From CAZMVU01 sp964569295 (GTDB lineage Bacteria > Hydrogenedentota > Hydrogenedentia > Hydrogenedentales > JAGMZX01), in the NCBI GenBank assembly GCA_964569295.1, contig CAZMVU010000041.1:1-28283 (forward strand): a stretch of DNA of 28,283 nucleotides, given 5' to 3'. Positions 1 through 9,107 of this stretch are shown one piece after another (within the stretch, counting starts at the first letter, position 1; every line of letters begins with the position of its first letter). Below the pieces are notes generated by a model. That model saw only the letters and a list, made by a program, of their open reading frames with translations. It was not told the origin of the DNA and did not search any database. The translations under genes were made by a program, and so were the position numbers.

Positions 1-56
1 GCGCGGGGAGCGGTTCTGGCCCACCCGCGGTGTTTATGGGTCACGATGTATGCGCC

Positions 57-87
57 CTTTGGAGTGCGGTGGCTTGCCACCGCTTTT
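57..87 (+). repeat. Partial copy of dispersed repeat R1 (R1a)
   Basis: This stretch matches the core of the repeat found again at 222-326 (opposite strand), 17151-17340 and 28131-28283. It contains the diagnostic perfect palindrome GCGGTGGCTTGCCACCGC at 66-83 (8-base arms, TT loop). Similarity to the other copies fades after about position 90. With the inverted copy at 272-299 it could pair over about 28 bases with one mismatch. No gene is seen in 1-517. Confidence 0.7.
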
Positions 88-221
88 CTTGGCAAAGGCC
101 GTGGGTGGACGCGGGCGCGCAAGCCGGGAGAAATGTGCCTCGTGGCCTCCAGCCCAAGTACCTTGTGCCCTGCTCACGCGCCTGAGAAAGATTCAAAGAC
201 ACCGCTGGAGACTGCATACGG

Positions 222-326
222 CTTCTCTCCCGCCCTGGACAAATGCATGCACTTCAGCCCATGCGCGCAATAGCGGCGGCAAGCCACCGCACTCCAAAGT
301 GGCCCCAACAGCATGGCTATCCCCAT
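222..326 (-). repeat. Dispersed repeat R1, inverted copy (R1b)
   Basis: Read on the minus strand, this begins GGGGATAGCCATGC, continues through ACTTTGGAGTGCGGTGGC, and ends near GGGCGGGAGAGAAG, matching the copies at 17233-17340 and 28211-28283 nearly base for base. The hairpin (273-290) carries one mismatch relative to the perfect palindrome of the other copies. The frame translating to an 'ECGGLPPLLRAWAEV' peptide stays open in this and the other copies, but there is no ribosome binding site, so I read it as a non-coding repeat. Confidence 0.75.
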
Positions 327-363
327 CACACGCTTTCAGCGCTTGAATAAGGCGGGCCCATAA

Positions 364-408
364 CCTGGGCCCTCGGCCCAGGCTGGTATAGAACCGCGCC
401 TTCGGCGC
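364..408. other. Two compact hairpins in non-coding DNA downstream of the ABC operon
   Basis: Two perfect stem-loops with three-base loops lie 12-13 bases apart: CCTGGGCC-CTC-GGCCCAGG at 364-382 and GCGCC-TTC-GGCGC at 396-408. They lie 3' of the minus-strand ABC ATPase gene that ends at 518. Neither is followed by a clear T-run on the minus strand, so they are not textbook terminators. They may belong to the same intergenic repeat block as the R1 copy beside them. Nothing else was recognised in 1-517. Confidence 0.5.
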
Positions 409-517
409 TCTGGAAACCGGTAGCGCCCGGGTTCCACCTCGGGTGTCTTTGCTAATCACAAGTCGCCCGAACCCCGTAAGAGGCCTTCCCATGCTTGGGT
501 TGTGGGCAAAGCGCATG

Positions 518-1497
<980 letters not shown>

Positions 1498-1501
<4 letters not shown>

Positions 1502-2484
1502 AGGCTGCCCTCCAGTGCGCGTACGCAGGCGGTGTGGTGTCCGGGGCCAATCGCGTGCAGGGGGCAGGGGCTCGTGCGGCATTGAGAAGCGACGTGGGGA
1601 CAGCGCGGCGCAAAGGGACACCCCGCCGGGCGCTGCACCGGATCGGGGGGGAGGCCGGGAATGACGTGCAGGTCCGCGCCCGGCGCATTGGCGGCGGGCA
1701 GGGACGCCAGCAGCCCCGCGGTGTACGGGTGGCGTGGGTGGTGAAATACGGCGCCGGCCGGTCCCGACTCGAGAATGCGGCCGGCATACATAACGAGCAC
1801 ACGCGAACACAGCCCCGCGATGACCCCGAGGTCATGGGTCACGAAGATGACAGCCATGCCCATTTCGTCTTGTAAGCTGCCGATAAGATCGAGAATCTGC
1901 GCTTGTACGGTTACATCGAGGGCGGTGGTCGGCTCGTCGGCGATGAGCAGTTGCGGGCGTGTTATGAGAGCCATGGCTATCATGACGCGCTGGCGCATGC
2001 CGCCCGAGAATGCGTGCGGAAAATCATTGATGCGGGCCGCGGCGTCCTGTATGCCCACGGCCTCGAGCATGGCTAAGGCCCGGTCCCGGGCCGTGCGGCG
2101 GCTGGCGCCGGTGTGGGTGCGCAGGGCTTCCATGATCTGCCGGCCTACCGGCATGAACGGATTGAGGGCGGTCATGGGATCCTGGAAGATCATGGTGATG
2201 CGGTTGCCGCGAATGTGCCGGAGCGTGCGCTGCGGGCAACGCAGCAAATCCACCCCGTCAAAGTGCGCGCCGCCGCCCGTAATCCGCGCGGGTGGTGCAG
2301 GCAGCAGACCGAGGAGGGCGTAGTTGAGCACGCTTTTGCCTGAGCCCGATTCGCCCACGAGCCCCAGGGTTTCCCCTTTCGCCAGCGAGAAAGACACCCC
2401 GTTCACCGCACACACTACCCCCTCGCGCGTGTGAAAGTGGGCGTGCAGGTCATTGACGGAAAGCAGTGTTGTGGTTGTTTGCAT
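1498..2484 (-). CDS. Oligopeptide/dipeptide ABC transporter ATP-binding protein (OppD/DppD type)
   Basis: This is the partner ATPase of the downstream OppF/DppF-type protein; the two normally form a heterodimer beneath two permease subunits. The chosen product has 328 residues from ATG 2484 (N-terminus MQTTTTLLSV). Walker A GESGSGKSV lies at 44-52, Q-loop Gln101, signature FSGGMRQR (159-166), Walker B LLIADEP (179-185) and switch His217. The C-terminal oligo/HPY region (HPRHPYTAGLLASLP) ends in a Cys cluster. The open frame continues upstream to 2682, but that part looks like leader, and an in-frame ATG at 2505 is a possible alternative; neither start has a strong ribosome binding site. The stop overlaps the next gene's GTG by four bases, so the pair is probably translationally coupled. 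The divergent neighbour at 2777 is unrelated, so the ATPases stand without their usual OppB/OppC genes. Confidence 0.93.
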
Positions 2485-2682
2485 AGTGCTCTGCCGCGCT
2501 GTCATGCAAGTCAGGAACCAGCGGCTGGGCGCATTGTGGCCCGGAATCTCGTCCGGGTTCAACAAAGAATGCGCACCATGCGCTGCGCAGGCTTGTAATT
2601 TATGCCGGTATCGGTATATGCTGACATGCGTGATCGTAGTTGACAGGGACCGGACCGAACGCAAAGCTAGACGAATTAGCAC

Positions 2683-2711
2683 TTGACGTATACAAACCCG
2701 GCCCCTATAAT
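2683..2711 (+). promoter_or_regulatory. Strong sigma70-type promoter for the giant exoprotein
   Basis: The -35 is TTGACG (2683-2688) and the -10 is a consensus TATAAT (2706-2711), separated by exactly 17 bases. Transcription would start near 2718 and give a leader of about 60 bases to the ATG at 2777. It is the best consensus match in the window. The rest of 2485-2776 must also hold the promoter of the divergent ABC genes, which I could not place. Confidence 0.75.
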
Positions 2712-2776
2712 CGTGGTTACTGTCAGTTTTTTTGGATGGGGAAGATTTTCGATCCTAACGGGAAGGAATGCGTTTT

Positions 2777-5700
2777 ATGAAGCAACCCAAGTCAGCATTT
2801 ACTGTAGCGTTCGTTCTGACCGCTTGTCTCGTGGCATCTGCCGTTGGTGCGCAAACGGTGACGATGACGCGCGAGGTGACGGGTCTTGACGAAGACGGCC
2901 TGCTAATTCCAGGCACCACCAGCATTGATGTGACGATCGCCGTCGAGGTCGATGGCGATCCGGAACAGCTCACGGCACTCGGTATCGAAGAGCGTTACCC
3001 GGAGGACTGGAGCTTTGCCGGTGTCAGCGGCGATTGTGTACCGCCTGTGGCCAACGAAACGGAAGCCGGGGTCCTCGGGCTGGCCTGGACCACGATTCCC
3101 TCGTTCCCGTGCGAGTTCACCTATACGCTGGATTTGCCGGATACGCCCAGCCTGCCCGCGAGTATCGAGGGCGAGCCGCAGTACCGCGTGGAAGGGCAGA
3201 GCGATGCCATTTCCGGCACCACCACGGAGCAGGAATTCCCGCTGCTGCTTGTCGAGCGCACGCTTACCGGCCCCGGCGTCACGGGTTCGGACAATCAGTT
3301 CTTTGTACCCGGTGAGACGTTGACGGTCGAGGTGGTCATCAGCAAAGCGGGTGACACGGTTCTCACCGCGCTGGGCATGGAAGAGACCTATCCCGAGGAC
3401 TGGAGCTTCGCGGGCGTGAGCGGCGATTGTGTGCCGCCGGTCGCGAATGAGACCGCAGCCGGGGAGTTGGGGATTGCCTGGACAACCATTCCGGAATTCC
3501 CCTGTTCTTTCAGCTATTCGATCGACATTCCCGAAGATGCGACGGGCGATCTCGCCGATCCTGCGATTCTTACAGGAACGCCGCAGTTCCGGGTCGAGGG
3601 TACGAGTGACGCTTTCACGGGCGAGACAGAGACCTTCGAGTTCATCGAAGCGGCGTGCCTCGACTTCACGCGTGACGCCCCCACCGGCTATTCGCCGGGC
3701 GACGAGTTCACCGTGACGCTTACGGTAGGCGCGGATTGTCCCGAGGACATTACAGCCTTCGCTATCGAGGAAACGGTGCCGGCCGGCTGGAGCTTTGTCG
3801 AGGCCAGCGGCACGCCCGCGCCGGGCAATCTCCCCGCGGCAGGCGAAGAAGGCCCCGGCCCGTACAACTTTGTATGGTTCGAGGTTCCTGCGGCGCTTAA
3901 CGACGGCGACCCGGAAACCACCCTCGATCTCACCTACACCATGGATGTGCCGGCAGACGATACGGGCGAAAAAACCATTTCCGGCGTGGTGCTCTACCGC
4001 CTCGCGGGTGGTCAGTTGGTGAGCGACACCGTTAACACGACCATCCTCGATGTTGACACCGAGGATCCCGTGCCGGCCTGCCAGGATATCGAGGCAAGCC
4101 TTGATCCTGACGGCCAGGCCAGCATCGCCCCCGAAGACCTCGATGGCGGGACGACCGATAATTTCGGTGTTGATGGCCTGACCTTCGAAGCCTCGCAGAC
4201 CGACTTCACCTGTGCCGACCTCGGCGAGAACACCGTCACCCTGACAGTGACCGATGAAGCCGGCAACTCCGCTACCTGCGATGCCACGGTTACCGTGGTC
4301 GACACGATCGACCCGGCCGTCACCTGCCAGGACGCCCAGGTAGCCCTTGACGCCGATGGAACAGCGACCATTACCGCAGAGGATGTGGTCGCCAGTTCGA
4401 CCGACAATTGTGCCATTGATTCGACCGACCTGTCGCAGACCAGTTTTACCTGCGCCGAGGTAGGCGAGAATACCGTGACCGTGACTGTCACGGACGCGGC
4501 GGGTAACACCGGCACCTGCGAGGCGACGGTCACCGTCGTGGACGATATTGACCCGACCGTGACCACGCTGGATGCGACGGCTGCGCTCGATGCCGCAGGC
4601 AGCGCGAGCATCTCGACGGCGGATGTCGTCGATACGGCTGCCGACAACTGCGCCGTGGAATCGGTTATCCTTTCCCAGGACACCTTCGGGTGCGCGGATG
4701 TGGGCGCCAATACCGTCACCGTCACCGTCACCGACGTCAACGGGAACACGGCCAGCGCCGAGGCAACGGTCACTGTCGAGGACAACATTGCTCCGACCGT
4801 GACGCCGCTAGATGTGGAGGTCGCGCTTGACGCCAACGGCGGTGCGGACATCTCGACGGAGGATGTCGTGGCGGAGAGCGGCGACAATTGCGGTATCGAC
4901 GCGATTCAACTGTCGAAAGACACCTTCGGGTGCGCGGATCTCGGCGCGAATGTCGTGACCGTGACCGCCACCGATGTGAACGGCAACGCGACCACGGCAG
5001 AGGCCACGGTTACCGTAACCGATGATATCGCACCGACCATCGAATGCCAGGATATCGAAGTGGCATTGGATGAAGATGGCGCCGTGAGCGTGGAGGCGGA
5101 GCAAGTGGTTGCGCAGGCCGACGATAATTGCGTCATCGCTTCGGTTGAACTCTCGGAAAGCGAGTTTGGCTGTGACGACATCGGCCCGAACCCTGTTACG
5201 GTTACCGCCACGGATGAGGCCGGCAACATTGCAGAATGCGATGCGACAATCACCGTGACAGGCGACCCGGTTGCCATATGCCAGGACGTGAGCGTCAGCC
5301 TTGACGAAGACGGCCTTGCCACCGTTACCGCAGAAGAGGTGGACAACGGAAGCTTCGCCCCGTGTGGTGACATCGAATCTATCGAACTGAGCCAGACCGA
5401 GTTCACCTGCGCGGATGTCGGCGAGAACGAGGTCACCCTTACCGTAACCGACGCGGAAGGCGTGTCGGCCCAGTGCGACGCGATCGTGACCGTCGAGGCG
5501 AATCCGCTGGCAGCCTGCCAGGACGTCACGGTACAGCTCGGCGAAGATGGCACGGCAACCTTGACGCCGGAGGAAGTGGACGACGGCAGCGCCGCGGTGT
5601 GTGACCGCGAGGTCGCCGAATTGGCGCTGGATATCACCGAGTTCACTTGCGAGGATGAGGGCGAAAACACGGTCACCCTGACCGTGACGGACAGCGAAGG

Positions 5701-8161
5701 CGCTACTTCCACGTGCGAAGCGACGATAACCGTCGATGCTGCGCCGGTGGCGGTGTGCCAGGAAGCCGAAATCGCGCTGGACGCCGAAGGCCGCGCCACG
5801 CTGAGCGTCGATCAGGTTGACGCGGGCAGCTTCGCCCCGTGTGGTGAGTTGGACAGCCGTGAGTTGAGCCAAACCAGCTTTAGCTGCGCGGACCTTGGCA
5901 CCAATTCCATTACGCTGAATGTAAGCGCTGCCGATAGCTACGACACCTGCGACACTACCGTAACGGTTGTTGACCCGGTCGCGCCGGTCATTACCCTCGA
6001 GGGCGATGCCGAAGTGTCGGTCGAATGCGGCGACACCTACACGGACGCCGGTGTTGTGGTGGCGGACAACTGCGATGAAAGCCCCGAGCTTGTCGTGGAC
6101 AACCCGGTTGACACCAGTGTGCCGGATGCCTACGTGGTGACCTACAGCGCCGAGGATGCCTCGGGCAACCAGGCCGCTACGGTAACGCGTACGGTCAACG
6201 TGGTTGACACCACCCCGCCGATGCTGGATCTCCTGGGCGACGACCCGCTTGAAGCCGAGTGTGGTGCGGATTACCAGGATCCGGGCGCTGTCGCAACGGA
6301 TGTGTGCGATGGTGAAGTCGCGGTCGAGATCGATGACAGCAATGTCGTGGTAGACCAGCCGGGCGAATACAGCGTGGCGCTGTCAGCGACGGACGAGGCC
6401 GGCAACCAAGGTACGGCCACACGCACTGTGATCGTGGTAGACACGACCGGCCCGGACATCGAGCTGCTCGGCGGCGAGACGCCCGTGATCGACTGCGCGG
6501 ACGAATACCAGGATCCGGGCGCCACCGCCACAGACGCCTGCGAAGGCGAGGTTGACGTCGTCATCGACGACTCGAATGTCGTCCCGGATGAAGAAGGCGT
6601 CTACGTGGTCAGCTACACGGCGACGGACAGTGCGGGCAACACGAGCACCGTGGAACGCACGGTTGTCATCGAGGGTCCGAGTTGCGGTCCCCGTTGCGAG
6701 CTGGGCGAAGATCCCATCGCGATTACCAGCCCGAGTGGCGGTAATATCGTGGTGGAATCCGGCCTGACCGAGGCCGAGGTGACCTTCACCTCGCAGGTCG
6801 ATCTGCTGGAGAGCGATACGGCCGATCCGGCGGAGTGCGATCTCGAAGTGACCTATACGGTCGACGGTGACGAGGTCGGCACGAGTGTCGATGCGGACGG
6901 CGGTTTCCCGGTCGCATTCCAGGCGCAGGTTGGTACCGAGTACACAGTGCAGGCCCTGCTCAATGAAAACAGCCGGGACCTCACTGCGGAGAGTGCGGTA
7001 GTAACCTTCACGGTCGTTTCGCCTGAGGAAGAGCAGGACCAGGATGGCAATGGTATCCCCGACAACCCATTCGCGGCACTGCCGGATGAGGGTGACTCGT
7101 GGGATTCGATCGTGCCAATCGAGGGTGCCTGTGACCGCGCAGTCAAGCTGGTCAGCTTCTTCGGGTCCGCCGAGGGTGGTGAGCCGGTTACGGCGACCGT
7201 GGTGAATCCGGACGACCCGACGCAGGCTGTCACGGTGACGGTCCCGCGTGAGGGCGTGGTTGGTGAAGGCGAACAGGGCATCCTCATCGTCGCCATCGCA
7301 TGCGACGTGTTCAGCCTCTTGGCTCCCGAGGATGCCGGTGAGTTGGAGCGTGACCTGCCGAGCGACAGCTTGGCGGCCGGCGCTGCAGCCGTCGAGGTGA
7401 GTGTCATCGTGCCCCTGGACGAGGGCGAGTTCGACGAAGTCGAGGTGTTCTCGGAAGAGAACCCGGTGACGATCTCGCTGGGCGGCTTGGCGTTCACGCC
7501 AGCGTGGCAGGCGACCTACTTCTCGCATCCGACCTTTGTCAACAGCGACGAGGGGACAACGGGCGTCGTGATTATGGCGGAGGGCGGCTCGTGGAGTGAC
7601 CAGTTCGTCGCCAATGAGTCGACGCGTGGCGGCGTGCTTACGGCCGAGGTGGTTGAGCTGTCGGCCTTCATACCCGTCGAGCAGCCGGATGACTCGCCAC
7701 AGCTCAAGGTGTCGCCGAGCACGCGGTTCCCGCGCATCCTGGGTATCGTCGAGGTTGGCGACGAGGTAGAAGCCACCTTCACCGCACGCAATGCGGGCGG
7801 CGGCCTGGTGAGCGGCTCCGTGACCCTGCCGGATGGTCCGTTCAGCCTGATTGATGCGGACGGCGAGAAGGCCAGCAGCATCGACTTCAACCTGGCGACC
7901 GGTCAGAGCCAGCACTTTACCGTGCAGTTCGCACCGTCGACCAGTGGCGATGCGAGCGCGACGCTGCAGTTCGTGTCGGACGATGTCGACCCGCAGAGCG
8001 TCGAGCTGCGCGGCACCGCGATCCCGCAGAAGTTCGTGCGGGTCATGGGTTGCGGTGCGGCCGAGTCGCAGAGCAGCAGCCGCGGTGACTTGGTGGTGGT
8101 GCTTCTGGCGGCGGCCGGTCTCGTGCTGCTGAGCCAGCGGCGGCGCGTGCGGAAGCAGTAG
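2777..8161 (+). CDS. Giant exported Ig-like/HYR-like repeat protein with C-terminal sorting tail
   Basis: This 1794-residue acidic protein is exported and probably surface-attached. Order (numbered from ATG 2777): signal peptide 1-25 (cleavage after AVGA); three related domains of about 135 residues (26-432), the first two near-duplicates sharing YPEDWSFAGVSGDCVPPV; eight HYR-like repeats of about 80 residues (435-1072); three DUF5011-type Ig-like repeats (about 1073-1299) with ECGxxYxDPGA and TDxAGN motifs; a linker with a calcium-binding-like DQDGNGIPD (about 1421); a choice-of-anchor-D-like beta domain (about 1642-1752); and a tail of Gly-Cys-Gly (1758-1760), Ser-rich spacer, one hydrophobic helix and RRRVRK. 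The tail resembles MYXO-CTERM-like sorting signals. GGAAGG (2761-2766) sits 10 bases before ATG 2777 but only 1 base before the alternative ATG at 2768, so I prefer 2777. It is monocistronic, with its own promoter and terminator. Adhesion or matrix function is inference. Confidence 0.9.
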   Translation: MKQPKSAFTVAFVLTACLVASAVGAQTVTMTREVTGLDEDGLLIPGTTSIDVTIAVEVDGDPEQLTALGIEERYPEDWSFAGVSGDCVPPVANETEAGVLGLAWTTIPSFPCEFTYTLDLPDTPSLPASIEGEPQYRVEGQSDAISGTTTEQEFPLLLVERTLTGPGVTGSDNQFFVPGETLTVEVVISKAGDTVLTALGMEETYPEDWSFAGVSGDCVPPVANETAAGELGIAWTTIPEFPCSFSYSIDIPEDATGDLADPAILTGTPQFRVEGTSDAFTGETETFEFIEAACLDFTRDAPTGYSPGDEFTVTLTVGADCPEDITAFAIEETVPAGWSFVEASGTPAPGNLPAAGEEGPGPYNFVWFEVPAALNDGDPETTLDLTYTMDVPADDTGEKTISGVVLYRLAGGQLVSDTVNTTILDVDTEDPVPACQDIEASLDPDGQASIAPEDLDGGTTDNFGVDGLTFEASQTDFTCADLGENTVTLTVTDEAGNSATCDATVTVVDTIDPAVTCQDAQVALDADGTATITAEDVVASSTDNCAIDSTDLSQTSFTCAEVGENTVTVTVTDAAGNTGTCEATVTVVDDIDPTVTTLDATAALDAAGSASISTADVVDTAADNCAVESVILSQDTFGCADVGANTVTVTVTDVNGNTASAEATVTVEDNIAPTVTPLDVEVALDANGGADISTEDVVAESGDNCGIDAIQLSKDTFGCADLGANVVTVTATDVNGNATTAEATVTVTDDIAPTIECQDIEVALDEDGAVSVEAEQVVAQADDNCVIASVELSESEFGCDDIGPNPVTVTATDEAGNIAECDATITVTGDPVAICQDVSVSLDEDGLATVTAEEVDNGSFAPCGDIESIELSQTEFTCADVGENEVTLTVTDAEGVSAQCDAIVTVEANPLAACQDVTVQLGEDGTATLTPEEVDDGSAAVCDREVAELALDITEFTCEDEGENTVTLTVTDSEGATSTCEATITVDAAPVAVCQEAEIALDAEGRATLSVDQVDAGSFAPCGELDSRELSQTSFSCADLGTNSITLNVSAADSYDTCDTTVTVVDPVAPVITLEGDAEVSVECGDTYTDAGVVVADNCDESPELVVDNPVDTSVPDAYVVTYSAEDASGNQAATVTRTVNVVDTTPPMLDLLGDDPLEAECGADYQDPGAVATDVCDGEVAVEIDDSNVVVDQPGEYSVALSATDEAGNQGTATRTVIVVDTTGPDIELLGGETPVIDCADEYQDPGATATDACEGEVDVVIDDSNVVPDEEGVYVVSYTATDSAGNTSTVERTVVIEGPSCGPRCELGEDPIAITSPSGGNIVVESGLTEAEVTFTSQVDLLESDTADPAECDLEVTYTVDGDEVGTSVDADGGFPVAFQAQVGTEYTVQALLNENSRDLTAESAVVTFTVVSPEEEQDQDGNGIPDNPFAALPDEGDSWDSIVPIEGACDRAVKLVSFFGSAEGGEPVTATVVNPDDPTQAVTVTVPREGVVGEGEQGILIVAIACDVFSLLAPEDAGELERDLPSDSLAAGAAAVEVSVIVPLDEGEFDEVEVFSEENPVTISLGGLAFTPAWQATYFSHPTFVNSDEGTTGVVIMAEGGSWSDQFVANESTRGGVLTAEVVELSAFIPVEQPDDSPQLKVSPSTRFPRILGIVEVGDEVEATFTARNAGGGLVSGSVTLPDGPFSLIDADGEKASSIDFNLATGQSQHFTVQFAPSTSGDASATLQFVSDDVDPQSVELRGTAIPQKFVRVMGCGAAESQSSSRGDLVVVLLAAAGLVLLSQRRRVRKQ
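4079..5992 (+). repeat. Eight tandem HYR-like repeats (about 240 bases each) inside the giant exoprotein gene
   Basis: Units begin near 4079, 4325 and 4565 and then continue every 235-245 bases. Each encodes about 80 residues: a CQD start, LDxDGxA, a DNC or APC middle, FxCADxGxN, VTVTDxxGN, and a TCxATVTV end. Most units carry four cysteines. Units 3 and 4 lack both the first and last Cys, and unit 1 lacks the middle one. Synonymous divergence between units is visible, so these are not very recent duplications. Confidence 0.9.
5993..6676 (+). repeat. Three tandem DUF5011-type Ig-like repeats inside the giant exoprotein gene
   Basis: Three units of about 77 codons follow the HYR-like block. 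Each has an L-L-G or L-E-G start, a Cys followed about five residues later by a D-x-G pair, a central Cys, and Y-x-V-x-(Y/L)-x-A-(T/E)-D-x-(A/S)-G-N-(Q/T) near the end. This is the pattern of the Ig-like domain found in many secreted bacterial proteins (DUF5011). Each unit keeps two Cys, consistent with one disulfide. Confidence 0.8.
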
Positions 8162-8188
8162 GCTGTCCTGGCAACAATAGCCCTATCC

Positions 8189-8225
8189 GGGGCCCCGTGG
8201 TGCAAAGGCCACGGGGCCCCTTTTT
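8189..8225 (+). terminator. Rho-independent terminator of the giant exoprotein gene
   Basis: A perfect 12-base-pair GC-rich stem (GGGGCCCCGTGG at 8189-8200, CCACGGGGCCCC at 8209-8220) with an 8-base loop is followed directly by five T residues. It begins 27 bases after the stop codon at 8161. Confidence 0.92.
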
Positions 8226-8249
8226 CATCCCCGGCGGGGCGCGGCGTAG

Positions 8250-8278
8250 TTGGTTATGGGGGCGAGGTCTGGTAAGAT
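8250..8278 (+). promoter_or_regulatory. Possible sigma70-type promoter for the TPR protein gene
   Basis: TTGGTT (8250-8255) and TAAGAT (8273-8278) are spaced 17 bases apart, directly downstream of the preceding terminator and 14 bases before the ribosome binding site. Each hexamer is only a partial match, but the position fits a gene that needs its own promoter. Confidence 0.35.
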
Positions 8279-8306
8279 CGGCCAGGAGTGCAAGGAGAAC
8301 TGCCCT

Positions 8307-9107
8307 ATGAATGATGTTGAGAACACGCCGGCAGAAGATGCGGCGGAGCCCGCGGGTGATGATGCCGGGGCGGCGGTGGCCTCAGGCGCCTACGAGGCCG
8401 TGCTGTGTATTGCGGGCCTGGCTTTCTGCGGGCTGGTGGGGTTTGTGTTCGCCTTTGGGTTGTGGGGGGAAAACGTGGTGGCCGGGCTTGATGAAGCGTG
8501 TTCGGAGGCGGTGTTCGCGACCGCCAATGAGTTACGGGCCGAAGGGCACACAGAGTTGGCCATTCAGCGCTTCCGCGTGGCCTACGAAGGGCATTTCCGG
8601 GATGAGGAAACACGCTATATGTGCGGCCGTGCGTTGGGCGACCTGCTCACGCAAGAGGGCCGTTATGATGAGGCGATCGAGGTGTACCGCTCGTTGCCAG
8701 CGGCGGCCTTTGCGAACGCGGGGGCCTATGCGGGCTACGTGGATGCCTTATACCGGCAAGGAAACGATGGGGCGGCACAGCGCATGGGGGAAGAATGGTT
8801 GGCGAAGGCCGAGGCGCAAGGCGCTGAGGAACAGATCGAGTGGGCGAACGGCATTTTGTTTTACCTGGCGCGCAAACGCGGGGATGCGCAGCAGGCCATC
8901 GCACACGCGCAAGCGGCTATCGAGGTAAATCCGGCCAGCGACATGGGCTTTCATCTGGCGCGTTTGCTGTACGCGCGCGGCGAGGCCCGTGCGGCGCGCG
9001 CGCGGCTGGCACACTTTATCGAAGCAACGGAAAAAACGAACCTGCGCCTGAAAGCCGAGCGCCTCCAGACGCAGTGGGCGAATGCATCAGCAAGCGCAGC
9101 GCGCTAG
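8307..9107 (+). CDS. Membrane-anchored TPR-repeat protein
   Basis: The 266-residue product has a short acidic, Ala-rich N-terminus (1-28), one hydrophobic segment at about 31-53 (AVLCIAGLAF onward), and an Ala/Arg/Glu-rich helical region from about 62 to 250 that reads as four or five TPR units, for example EGRYDEAIEVYRSLP and RGDAQQAIAHAQAAIEVNP. With a single uncleaved N-terminal helix, the TPR domain probably faces the periplasm as a protein-binding scaffold; the partner is unknown. The start is set by AAGGAG at 8292-8297, nine bases before ATG 8307; the open frame extends to 8250 but without such a site. Its TAG overlaps the convergent aldehyde dehydrogenase stop in a shared CTAG. Confidence 0.85.
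   Translation: MNDVENTPAEDAAEPAGDDAGAAVASGAYEAVLCIAGLAFCGLVGFVFAFGLWGENVVAGLDEACSEAVFATANELRAEGHTELAIQRFRVAYEGHFRDEETRYMCGRALGDLLTQEGRYDEAIEVYRSLPAAAFANAGAYAGYVDALYRQGNDGAAQRMGEEWLAKAEAQGAEEQIEWANGILFYLARKRGDAQQAIAHAQAAIEVNPASDMGFHLARLLYARGEARAARARLAHFIEATEKTNLRLKAERLQTQWANASASAAR

Noticed and set aside
6383..7915. A 510-codon open frame antisense to the giant exoprotein gene (others at 4012-4887 and 4808-5872).
   Set aside because: Low-complexity composition, no family resemblance and no ribosome binding site; GC-rich codon bias on the sense strand keeps antisense frames open.
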